64,000 nucleotides of DNA. Source: CBDAQA01 sp965247815 (GTDB lineage Bacteria; Planctomycetota; Phycisphaerae; Tepidisphaerales; Tepidisphaeraceae). Shown one piece after another: positions 43,892-51,485 of this stretch. Below the pieces are notes generated by a model that ran no database searches, had not been told where the DNA came from, and saw only the letters and a list, made by a program, of their open reading frames with translations. The stretch lies in the NCBI GenBank assembly GCA_965247815.1, contig CBDFHW010000025.1, positions 186,001 to 250,000 on the forward strand, given 5' to 3'. The position numbers and the translations under genes were made by a program. Numbering within the stretch: position 1 is the first letter of the stretch; every line of letters starts with the position of its first letter.

Positions 43892-44205
43892 ACATCACAC
43901 AACAACTGCAGAGAGTAAGAGCGATCGCCCAGGAGGCTGGCGAATGGCAGGGCGAGTTAGCGCCGCAGTGGTGCGGCATCGACGGCGAATGGCTTGACGT
44001 CTGGACGTTGGAAGAACCGCCGGTCGCTTCCCGCGCGGTGGCAATGCGAACCAACATCGAAACCACATTCACGGGCATCGCCTACGGTTCGAAGGAAACC
44101 GCGTACGAGCTCGGGAAGCTGGCGTTGATCGAGGCGTACAACGCGGCGTTCGCCGACGCCATCACACGGGATGCAGAACGGTTTGCAGGCCGCAGTACCA
44201 CCTGA
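43888..44205 (+). CDS. Small protein, last of the coupled trio
   Basis: 105 residues from ATG 43888, overlapping the previous stop. ITQQLQRVRAIAQEAGEWQG, LDVWTLEEPPVASRAVAMRT and ELGKLALIEAYNAAFADAIT; no family recognised. The last gene before the right end of the element. Confidence 0.5.
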   Translation: MNITQQLQRVRAIAQEAGEWQGELAPQWCGIDGEWLDVWTLEEPPVASRAVAMRTNIETTFTGIAYGSKETAYELGKLALIEAYNAAFADAITRDAERFAGRSTT

Positions 44206-44250
44206 CACACCCCGGGCCCGATCGGCGAAAGCTGGCCGGGTCTCTTTAAA

Positions 44251-44271
44251 GGTAGCACCGGCGTAGCACGG
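44251..44271. repeat. Candidate integrase arm-type site, right end
   Basis: Same 21-bp block as at 28264-28284 with two mismatches; GTAGCAC at 44252 and 44263, again 11 bp apart. It lies 66 bp inside attR. Confidence 0.55.
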
Positions 44272-44337
44272 GCCAACTAATGCAATGGCCTACCAAAATC
44301 GAAGTCGATGTAAGTTGATACAAATCAGGCACTTAAA

Positions 44338-44412
<75 letters not shown>

Positions 44413-44501
44413 TTGCGGGGCAGGCAGTATAACCGAAGTCGGCGGCGCAATCATTCCTTGCCACGGGCAAGTACAATGCCCGCATTGAAAGGTGGATTGT
44501 G

Positions 44502-45155
44502 ATGAGCGATCGCGACGCAGAATCGGCCGGTTACGACCGGTATTCGGAGAAGAAAGGCCTTTCGCACGCGGTGCAGACGATGCCGCGGTGGAAGAAGACG
44601 ATGCTCGTGCTGTCGCTGGTGGTCGGCGTTGCCGGGCTGGGCGTGCAGGCGGCGTCCTCGCTGCTGCGAAAGACCGCGCCGATCACACCGACCGCGGCAA
44701 CGCACGTCGCGCCGGGCGCGACCACCTCGGGAACGCCGGGCAGCAGTTTCGTCGGGCAGGGTGGGAACGGCTTCGTCGGTGGACAAGCGGTGCCGCCGGG
44801 CGATGCGGGATCGGTTTCGTCTCCGCCTGCCGAAGGTGAATCGATCTCCGAAAAGAGCACGCCGTATGTGACCCGGATCGGCTTCAGCGTCTTCGTCGGC
44901 GGCGTCGTTGGGTTCATCTTCCGAACGTTCATCAAGATGGCGGCGGGCATCACGGCCATGTTTCTGGCCGGCGTCCTTGCCTTGAGCTACTTCCACGTTT
45001 TCAATATCGACATGACGTCGGTTAAATCGCAAACCGCCACCGCATCGGCGTGGGTGTCGGACCAGGCGCACCGCGCGAAGGACATGCTGTTCAATGCGTT
45101 GCCGTCGTCGACGGCCGCCGGGGCAGGGTTCTTTTTCGGATTCAAGCGGCGGTAG
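44502..45155 (+). CDS. FUN14-domain membrane protein
   Basis: 217 residues from ATG 44502 (AAAGGTGG upstream). One N-terminal transmembrane helix (MLVLSLVVGVAGLGVQAASS) is followed by a Thr/Gly/Ser-rich loop. The FUN14-like domain spans ~125-217: YVTRIGFSVFVGGVVGFIFR, FIKMAAGITAMFLAGVLALSY, DMLFNALPSSTAAGAGFFFGF, ending FKRR. FUN14 proteins occur in bacterial and mitochondrial membranes; the bacterial function is unknown. It lies next to the tRNA used as attachment site. Confidence 0.75.
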   Translation: MSDRDAESAGYDRYSEKKGLSHAVQTMPRWKKTMLVLSLVVGVAGLGVQAASSLLRKTAPITPTAATHVAPGATTSGTPGSSFVGQGGNGFVGGQAVPPGDAGSVSSPPAEGESISEKSTPYVTRIGFSVFVGGVVGFIFRTFIKMAAGITAMFLAGVLALSYFHVFNIDMTSVKSQTATASAWVSDQAHRAKDMLFNALPSSTAAGAGFFFGFKRR

Positions 45156-45187
45156 TCGGAATCGCACGGCATTTGTGGGAAATCTAC

Positions 45188-45257
45188 GTTTAGCGGCTGT
45201 CCCACCGGGACGCGTGTTTTTCTGCTTGAATGCGTCCCTTCGGGACAGCCGCTAAAC
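45188..45257. repeat. 70-bp nested inverted-repeat element
   Basis: Outer arms GTTTAGCGGCTGTCCC (45188-45203) and its exact complement (45242-45257). Inner arms GGGACGC/GCGTCCC (45207-45213 and 45232-45238), with a T-rich loop (TGTTTTTCTGCTTGAA). A compact double stem between two convergent genes: a REP/MITE-like dispersed element or a bidirectional terminator. Confidence 0.65.
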
Positions 45258-45299
45258 AGAGAATTCACGCGCTTACCACAGGAGTGTGAATCACCCTCG

Positions 45300-46424
45300 T
45301 CACATCGCGAGCGCCTTGGCTGCGATGTCAAACGCCGCGCGGGGCTTGGCTATCCGTTTTGCGTTGCTCTTCAGCGTGCTCATTCGACCCGGATCCGCCA
45401 GCAGATCTTCGATCTTGCTGGCCAGCGTCGCAAGGTTGTTGATCTTGATCGCCGCGCCCTGTTCCAGAAGGTAATCGCAGTTTCGACTTTCCTGTCCCGG
45501 GATGGGGTTGACGATCGCCATGGCGGCGCCGCTCGCGAGCACCTCCGATGCCGTGAGACCCCCGGGCTTGGTCAGCACGAGATCAGCGACGGCCATCAGT
45601 TCGTGCATTACTGTGGTGAATCCCAGCACGGTGGCGCGGTGCCGGGACGGTACTGGGATCTGCGACAGCTCGCCTGCCACCGCTTCGTTTTTGCCAGCCA
45701 CCACGACCACTTCGATGGGTTGCTCGACCGACAGCAGCTGCTGGTATTGCGCGACGATCGGTCCCACACCGAACCCGCCGGCCAGTTGTAACACGATCGG
45801 GCTGTCACCGGACAAACCGTGCGCGCGCAGACACGCCGGCCGATCGATCACGGCACTGAAAGCCGGATGAATGGGGATGCCGGTCGTCGCGATGCGATCA
45901 GCCGAAACACCCCAGTGCGTGAGGTATTTTGCTCCTTCGGTCGTGGCGGTCGTGTACAGATCACACGGCTCGTTCACCCAGAGCCGATGCGTTTCGAAGT
46001 CGGTCGTGACAGTTACCTGCGGGAGCGACAGTTTTCCCTGCTTTCGAAGGTTGGCGATGATCTCGGCCGGGAGAAAATGCGTGTTGATCGCGACGTCCCA
46101 CGGCTCGGCGTCGAGCATTTTATAAAACCGGGCAAGGTTCAGTTTTTCGACCAGAAGCCGCAATCGGTCGCCCTTCGCCCGCGAACTGACAGGGCGGTCC
46201 ATCAGGTCGTAGACGTAACCGAGCACGTGCGGCGCGCGGTTGACCAGCTCGAGGTAGGCCTTCCCATAGACGCGGCGGAATGCAGGGTTGGTCAACGTGA
46301 GCAGATCAATGTTTCGAACGACCGCCGTCGGCGCGAGTTCGCGAACGGCCAATTCGACCGCCTGTGCGGCCCGCATGTGCCCCGCGCCGACCGAAGCCGA
46401 GAGAATCAAAACACGGGAAGCCAT
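45300..46424 (-). CDS. MGDG-synthase-like GT28 glycosyltransferase
   Basis: 374 residues. LILSASVGAGHMRAAQAVEL is the N-terminal GAGH signature of MGDG synthase/YpfP-type enzymes. The domain continues with AINTHFLPAEIIANLRKQGK, VTTDFETHRLWVNE and the GT28 nucleotide-binding C-half (VLQLAGGFGVGP, LVLTKPGGLTASEVLASGAA, PGQESRNCDYLLEQGAA). Such enzymes glycosylate diacylglycerol at the cytoplasmic membrane face. A promoter with TTTAAT 6 nt before the ATG suggests a leaderless message. Confidence 0.87.
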   Translation of the reverse strand: MASRVLILSASVGAGHMRAAQAVELAVRELAPTAVVRNIDLLTLTNPAFRRVYGKAYLELVNRAPHVLGYVYDLMDRPVSSRAKGDRLRLLVEKLNLARFYKMLDAEPWDVAINTHFLPAEIIANLRKQGKLSLPQVTVTTDFETHRLWVNEPCDLYTTATTEGAKYLTHWGVSADRIATTGIPIHPAFSAVIDRPACLRAHGLSGDSPIVLQLAGGFGVGPIVAQYQQLLSVEQPIEVVVVAGKNEAVAGELSQIPVPSRHRATVLGFTTVMHELMAVADLVLTKPGGLTASEVLASGAAMAIVNPIPGQESRNCDYLLEQGAAIKINNLATLASKIEDLLADPGRMSTLKSNAKRIAKPRAAFDIAAKALAM

Positions 46425-46430
46425 CGCGGC

Positions 46431-46459
46431 ATTAAAAGCGAAACGATCGCCCGCCGCAA
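46431..46459 (-). promoter_or_regulatory. Promoter of the GT28 gene, probably leaderless
   Basis: On the minus strand: TTGCGG (46454-46459), 17 bp, TTTAAT (46431-46436), then 6 nt to the ATG at 46424. The start codon coincides with the expected transcription start and no ribosome site is visible. Confidence 0.65.
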
Positions 46460-46545
46460 AAACTTGGTTTAGCTAATGCTAACCAGAGTGACTCTGTCGC
46501 GGCATAAGCGGACACCGCAGCCAAATCAAGGTGCAAGTATGGTGA

Positions 46546-47649
46546 ATGTTTGGTATATTGTGGAGCAGGTTGAGCCACGAATTACCCATCCTGAAAGGTC
46601 GCGGAGCGAGCTCGAATCCCGCCGGGCGGTTCGAACGGCTACAGTTCAAGGACGACTTCGAACACGTCGCCGATGAAGCGGAATTTCTGTCGGACCGACA
46701 GTCGGTCAAAACTGAATATCTGCTCGACACGTCGCGAAGCATCATCACGACCAATGACAGTCCGGACATTGGGTTCACCCACTCGATCAATCCCTACCGC
46801 GGTTGCTCGCACGGGTGCATTTACTGCTATGCCCGGCCGGGGCATGAATACCTCGGCATGTCGGCGGGGCTGGATTTTGAAACGCGGATCATGGTGAAAA
46901 TGCAGGCGGCTTCGCTGCTGCGGGCCGAGCTGTCGTCGCCGCGATGGTGTCCGACGACGGTCGCGATGAGCGGCGTCACCGACGCGTACCAGCCCGTCGA
47001 ACAGAAGCTGCAGATCGCGCGAGGCTGTCTGAAAGTGCTGGCCGAGTTTCGCAATCCGGTGGGAATCGTGACCAAGAACCACCTGGTGACACGCGACATC
47101 GACATCCTGAAAGATCTTGCCGCGGACAACGCGGCGGTGGTGTTCCTCGGCGTGACCACGCTCGACCCGGATCTGACCAGGATTATGGAACCCCGCACCA
47201 GCGTTCCGAAACGTCGTCTGGCGGCGATCGAGGCGCTCGCCTCGGCCGGGGTACCCGTAGGTGTCCTGATGGCGCCGATCATTCCAGGTTTGACAGACCA
47301 TGAGATTCCGGCGGTATTGTCGGCGGCTTTTAACGCCGGGGCGTGTGCGGCGGCGTACGTCCCGTTGCGGTTGCCGGGTGCTGTTTCTGAACTTTTTCAG
47401 GATTGGCTGAGCCGACATTTTCCAGACCGGAAGGACAAAATCCTGAACCGCATTCGCGAGTTGCGGGGTGGACGATTGAACGACCCGGATTTTGTCTCCC
47501 GCATGCGTGGTCAGGGCATATGGGCCGAGCAGTTGAAGGCGATCTTCGCACTCGCGCGGCGCAAATCCGGGTTCAATACCCGGTCGATGCCGAAGCTCTC
47601 GACGGCCGCGTTCAGGCCCGCGGCGGGGTCGCAACTTACGCTTTGGTGA
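46546..47649 (+). CDS. PA0069/Rv2578c-type radical SAM protein (SplB-like)
   Basis: 367 residues. The N-terminal LPILKGRGASSNPAGRFERL is the family opening, then SINPYRGCSHGCIYCYARPG with the CxxxCxxC [4Fe-4S] motif, AMSGVTDAYQPVEQKLQIAR and GIVTKNHLVTRDIDIL. These resemble spore photoproduct lyase and are annotated as the PA0069 family, of unknown substrate. Two Leu/Ala-rich helices close the barrel (GVLMAPIIPGLTDHEIPAVL). The frame is intact; convergent with the GT28 gene's direction, separate promoters. Confidence 0.9.
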   Translation: MFGILWSRLSHELPILKGRGASSNPAGRFERLQFKDDFEHVADEAEFLSDRQSVKTEYLLDTSRSIITTNDSPDIGFTHSINPYRGCSHGCIYCYARPGHEYLGMSAGLDFETRIMVKMQAASLLRAELSSPRWCPTTVAMSGVTDAYQPVEQKLQIARGCLKVLAEFRNPVGIVTKNHLVTRDIDILKDLAADNAAVVFLGVTTLDPDLTRIMEPRTSVPKRRLAAIEALASAGVPVGVLMAPIIPGLTDHEIPAVLSAAFNAGACAAAYVPLRLPGAVSELFQDWLSRHFPDRKDKILNRIRELRGGRLNDPDFVSRMRGQGIWAEQLKAIFALARRKSGFNTRSMPKLSTAAFRPAAGSQLTLW

Positions 47650-47805
47650 TCCGGGACTGAAATTGCTGTTGCGGCGACGCCGTCGCGGAGGCATATTTCA
47701 ATAAGAGAGTAGCGGCGGCCGCTCATCGAGTTCCGAGCCGGCACCCAGTACAATTTCAATCGTCGACCGGTCTGGCTGATTTCCGATTTTGTGAGGAGAA
47801 TCTTC

Positions 47806-50118
47806 ATGCGACCTGCGGGAACAGTGAGCCGGGCAGTATTGCTGGTGCTGCTGGTGTGGCCGGCGTATTCGCGCGGCGCGGCGACGCCGGAGCAAGTGGA
47901 CAAGGCGCTCGCCAAGGCGAAAGCGTGCCTCTATTCGAAGCTGCACGGCGACAACTGGGAAGCGATCCCGAAGCGGGATCCGGCGCAATACAAGGCATTC
48001 GTCCGCGGCGGGCAGTGGGGCGGTATGACCGCCGTCGCGACCTATGCGCTGCTCGCATCCGGCGAAGACCCAGCATCTGCGAAGCTCGCGCCGGTCATCA
48101 AATGGTTAAAGACGGCGGACCTTGTCGGCGCGTACGCGCTGTCGATGCGGTGCCAGGTCTGGCTCCAACTCCCACGCACGCCCGAGACGAGGCGGCTCGC
48201 CGACGAAGATCGCAAACGGCTCAGCCAATGCTTCAACGGGACCGGCGCCGGGCTGTTTCTGTACAGCTACATGGCGAACAAGAAGGAACCGAATCTGGTC
48301 GATCACAGTGTGAGTCAGTTCGGGGTGCTCTCGATGTGGGCCTGCGTGCAGATGGGGATCGAGATTCCGACGACTTACTGGCAGAACGTCGACAAACGCT
48401 GGACGTTCGACCAGCAGCCCGACGGCGGTTGGTTGTATGGCGACAAACCGTATCCCGATCATATGGGTTCTCAGGCGTCGATGACGGCTGCGGGTATAGC
48501 GACGCTGTTTATCACCCAGGACTACGTGAACCCCTCGGCCGGCATCAAGTGCACGGGCAATATTACTAATGAGCACATCGACCGCGGCCTGAAATGGATG
48601 GCCGACCATACCTCGGACTGGACGCCGGATGCCGTCTTCGGTGATTTTTTTGCGCTGCCCGGATACACCCTGTATGGTGTCGAACGTATCGGTGTGGCGA
48701 GCGGTCTCAAATATTTCGGCTCAGTAGATTGGTATCAATACGGGGCCGACTGGTGCGTGTCGCATCAGGAGCCGAACGGGTCGTGGTACGGCGACGGGAA
48801 CATTCCGAACACCTCGCTTTGCATGTTGTTTTTGGCCCGGGGTCGCGCGCCGGTCCTGATTAATAAAGTGGAATACACGAATGCCGAAGGCCGCGACGCG
48901 GGCAAGGTCGGCCGGTGGAATCAGCGGCCCCGCGACGTGGCCAACTTCGTCCACTGGATGAGCCTACAAACCGAGCGGGACATCAACTGGCAGGTGACCA
49001 ATCTGTCGGTACCCGAGTTCGAACTGCACGACGCCCCGTTCCTGTACATCTCCGGCAACCAACCGATCAGTTTAAAGCCAGAAGAAATTGAAAAGCTCAA
49101 GCAGTTCGCGCTGCACGGCGGGATGATCTTGTTCAATTCGGATTGCGGCAGCGGGGAAGGCAGCGTTCAGAACCCGTTCGTTGCTTCGGTGATCGCACTG
49201 GGCAAAAAGATGTTCCCGGACACGGAATTTCGCGATCTGCCGGCGAGCCATCCGATCTTTACAAGCGAGCAGTACCCGCCGAGCCGCTGGAAGCAGAAGG
49301 TCGTCCTGAAGGGCCTGACCAATGGCGTCCGAGAGCTCATGATTCTGATGCCAAACGATCCTGCAAAGGCGTGGCAGCTTTCGGAGACCACCGGTGAGGG
49401 GCGGGCCGAGGCGTTTCAGGCGACCGACGACATCGTACTTTACGGCACCGACAAAGAGAACCTGCTGGTCAAGGGGCAATCATTTCTCGTGCAGCGGGAC
49501 GACAAAATCGTCGGGACCAAAACGGCGAAGATTGGCCGGCTTAAATACAACGGCAATTGGGACCCCGAGCCGGGCGGGTGGGACCGACTGTCGGCGTTGC
49601 TGCACAACAGCGGCAAGATCGACCTCCAAGTAAAACCGGCCGAACTGGGTAAAACGCTTTTGAGTGGATACAAAATTCTCCACTTAACCGGGACAACCAG
49701 CTTTAATTTTGCGGCCGCGCAGAAGCAGCAGTTAGCGCAATATGTGAAACAAGGCGGGACGCTTGTGATCGACTGTGCCGGTGGGTCGAGCGAGTTTGCG
49801 ATCGCCGCCGAAAAGCTGCTGAACGAACTATTTCCCAACGGGTTGAAGGACCCGCTCGATCCGAAAGATCCCGTCTTCACTGTCGGGTTCCCCAAGGTGG
49901 AAATTCGATACCGTGGATTCGCCCGGGCGATGCTCGGCAGCACGCGTACACCGCAACTCAAGGTCATTCAACTCGAAGGGCGTAACGCAATTTATTATAG
50001 CCGCCAGGATCTGAGCGGCGGTTTGGTGGGCGAGCCGATCGACGGGATCGTCGGGTACGATCCGGACAGCAGCAGCGCGATCATGTCCGGGATTATTGTT
50101 CTGACCTTGGGGAAGTAG
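47806..50118 (+). CDS. Exported cyclase-fold protein with two DUF4159-like modules
   Basis: 770 residues from ATG 47806 (GAGGAGA just upstream). Signal peptide AVLLVLLVWPAYSRGA. Residues ~25-370 are alpha-alpha toroid repeats like squalene cyclase/prenyltransferase beta (QWGGMTAVATYALLASGE, NVDKRWTFDQQPDGGWLYGD, MGSQASMTAAGIATLFITQD, HQEPNGSWYGDGNIPNTSLC), without a recognisable cyclase DXDD catalytic motif. The C-terminal part has two related modules (~405-560 and ~600-770): FLYISGNQPISLKPEEIEKL and ILHLTGTTSFNFAAAQKQQL, each with a 'GGM/TLxxDC.GG' core. DUF4159 proteins are common in planctomycetes; function unknown. Confidence 0.78.
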   Translation: MRPAGTVSRAVLLVLLVWPAYSRGAATPEQVDKALAKAKACLYSKLHGDNWEAIPKRDPAQYKAFVRGGQWGGMTAVATYALLASGEDPASAKLAPVIKWLKTADLVGAYALSMRCQVWLQLPRTPETRRLADEDRKRLSQCFNGTGAGLFLYSYMANKKEPNLVDHSVSQFGVLSMWACVQMGIEIPTTYWQNVDKRWTFDQQPDGGWLYGDKPYPDHMGSQASMTAAGIATLFITQDYVNPSAGIKCTGNITNEHIDRGLKWMADHTSDWTPDAVFGDFFALPGYTLYGVERIGVASGLKYFGSVDWYQYGADWCVSHQEPNGSWYGDGNIPNTSLCMLFLARGRAPVLINKVEYTNAEGRDAGKVGRWNQRPRDVANFVHWMSLQTERDINWQVTNLSVPEFELHDAPFLYISGNQPISLKPEEIEKLKQFALHGGMILFNSDCGSGEGSVQNPFVASVIALGKKMFPDTEFRDLPASHPIFTSEQYPPSRWKQKVVLKGLTNGVRELMILMPNDPAKAWQLSETTGEGRAEAFQATDDIVLYGTDKENLLVKGQSFLVQRDDKIVGTKTAKIGRLKYNGNWDPEPGGWDRLSALLHNSGKIDLQVKPAELGKTLLSGYKILHLTGTTSFNFAAAQKQQLAQYVKQGGTLVIDCAGGSSEFAIAAEKLLNELFPNGLKDPLDPKDPVFTVGFPKVEIRYRGFARAMLGSTRTPQLKVIQLEGRNAIYYSRQDLSGGLVGEPIDGIVGYDPDSSSAIMSGIIVLTLGK

Positions 50119-50128
50119 CGGGAGTGTC

Positions 50129-50416
50129 GCCCGGTCGAGGTTTTTCATATCCGGCGCGACGTTTATCAACACCGCCCGCGGCGCGATTGTCCGTGAACAG
50201 GAGTTAATCGAAACCGCCCGGCAGCGACCGGACCTGCAGTTCATCCTTGACGTCGTGCAGAGCGAACCAGCCGAAACCACTTTACCCTTGTTCGATCTGC
50301 CCAACGTCGTTTTGACGCCGCACATCGCGGGGTCCCTGGGAAACGAGTGCCGGCGGATGGGTCGTTACATGGTCGAGGAACTCGAGCGTTACGTCGCGGG
50401 GCAACCCCTGCAGTGA
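50129..50416 (+). pseudogene. 3' fragment of a D-2-hydroxyacid dehydrogenase
   Basis: No start codon, but one frame ending at TGA 50414-50416 reads GATFINTARGAIVREQELIE, ILDVVQSEPAETTLPLFDLP, NVVLTPHIAGSLGNECRRMG, RYMVEELERYVAGQPLQ. This is the C-terminal NAD-binding/catalytic end (catalytic Glu and His in DVxxSEP and TPHIAG) of the D-isomer-specific 2-hydroxyacid dehydrogenase family. The first ~230 residues are missing; the fragment abuts the DUF4159 gene. Confidence 0.8.
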
Positions 50417-50529
50417 GCAGTCACGCGTGAGTCGGTTCAGAATTCTTCGCACCGCCCGACGGTCGATGTCTCAGTCGATTAATGCATTTCGTTGCTGCCG
50501 CGGGGCAGCAGCACGACGGTGGAGCACGA

Positions 50530-51380
50530 ATGAGAATTATCGTGACCGGGAGCAGCGGAGGGTTGGGATCTGCGGTCGTCCGGGACCTGCTCGCGGCAGG
50601 GCACGACGTGCGACCCATCGACATGCACCCGCCCGGGCACGAACCGGGTGTCCAGACCACGTGCATGAATCTGACCGACGTGCGATCGCTGACCCGCGCG
50701 TTCGTCGGCGCGGACGCGGTTTGTCACCTTGCGAACCTCCCGCAGATTCCGAATCCGCCGACGACAGACGGGTTCGTGAACAACGTGGGTGCGACGCACG
50801 CGGCGTTCGAATCAGCGGTTGCCTCCGGTGTGAATCGGGTGGTGCTCGCTTCCAGCCTGCAGGCGTACGGAACACTCACCCCGCCGGGTCGTGAACACGT
50901 TCCGGTCTCTGTACCGCTGTACCTGCCGGTCGACGAGCATCACCCATTGTTGCCGACCGACGCGTCCCCCCCAGCAAAGCAAACGGCGAGTGGATCGCGT
51001 CCGCGTTTTGCCGACAGGTGCCGTCGATATCGGTCGTGTCGCTGAGATTCACCGCGATCCTCCATAAACGGCTCGTCAAAGCTGCGGACGCAGACCGTTC
51101 GGGAAAATCGCTCGGCGGCGCGTTGGCGACCGCGGTCCTGATCGAGGACGCCGCGCGGGCGTGCCGACTCGCGTGCGAAGCGGCGTCGGTACCCCCCGGT
51201 CATACGCCACTCAATATCGTCTCTCCTGATTCGACGTTCGACTGGAGCGAAGCCGCGATCCATGAATTTTATGGCCGCGTGCCTTCGTTCAATCGACAGT
51301 TAACGCCACGCGAGACGCTGGTCACCTGGGCGCGAGCCGAAGAGGTCTTAAACTTCCGTGCCGGTTCGCTGTGGGATTGA
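50530..51380 (+). pseudogene. NAD-dependent epimerase/dehydratase, frameshifted at C7
   Basis: ATG 50530 (GGTGGAG upstream) opens a Rossmann frame, MRIIVTGSSGGLGSAVVRDL, with DAVCHLANLPQIPN and NRVVLASSLQAYG. The frame is lost at a run of seven C (50966-50972). The rest is in the -1 frame: SKANGEWIASAFCRQVPSIS, VVSLRFTAILHKRLV, EVLNFRAGSLWD (stop 51380). Both halves join smoothly into one SDR-extended epimerase of ~280 residues; the usual YxxxK is replaced by SKANGE. A single homopolymer indel explains it. Real mutation, slippage or base-calling error cannot be told apart here. Confidence 0.7.
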
Positions 51381-51485
51381 GCGTTGGAGGAGTCGATTCG
51401 ACTTGTTGATTCGACGGGCGTGTAGAACGGTAGGCTTCGCCCTCGACGCGAGATACGTCCGGCAGCCTGCACGAAGGTTAACACG

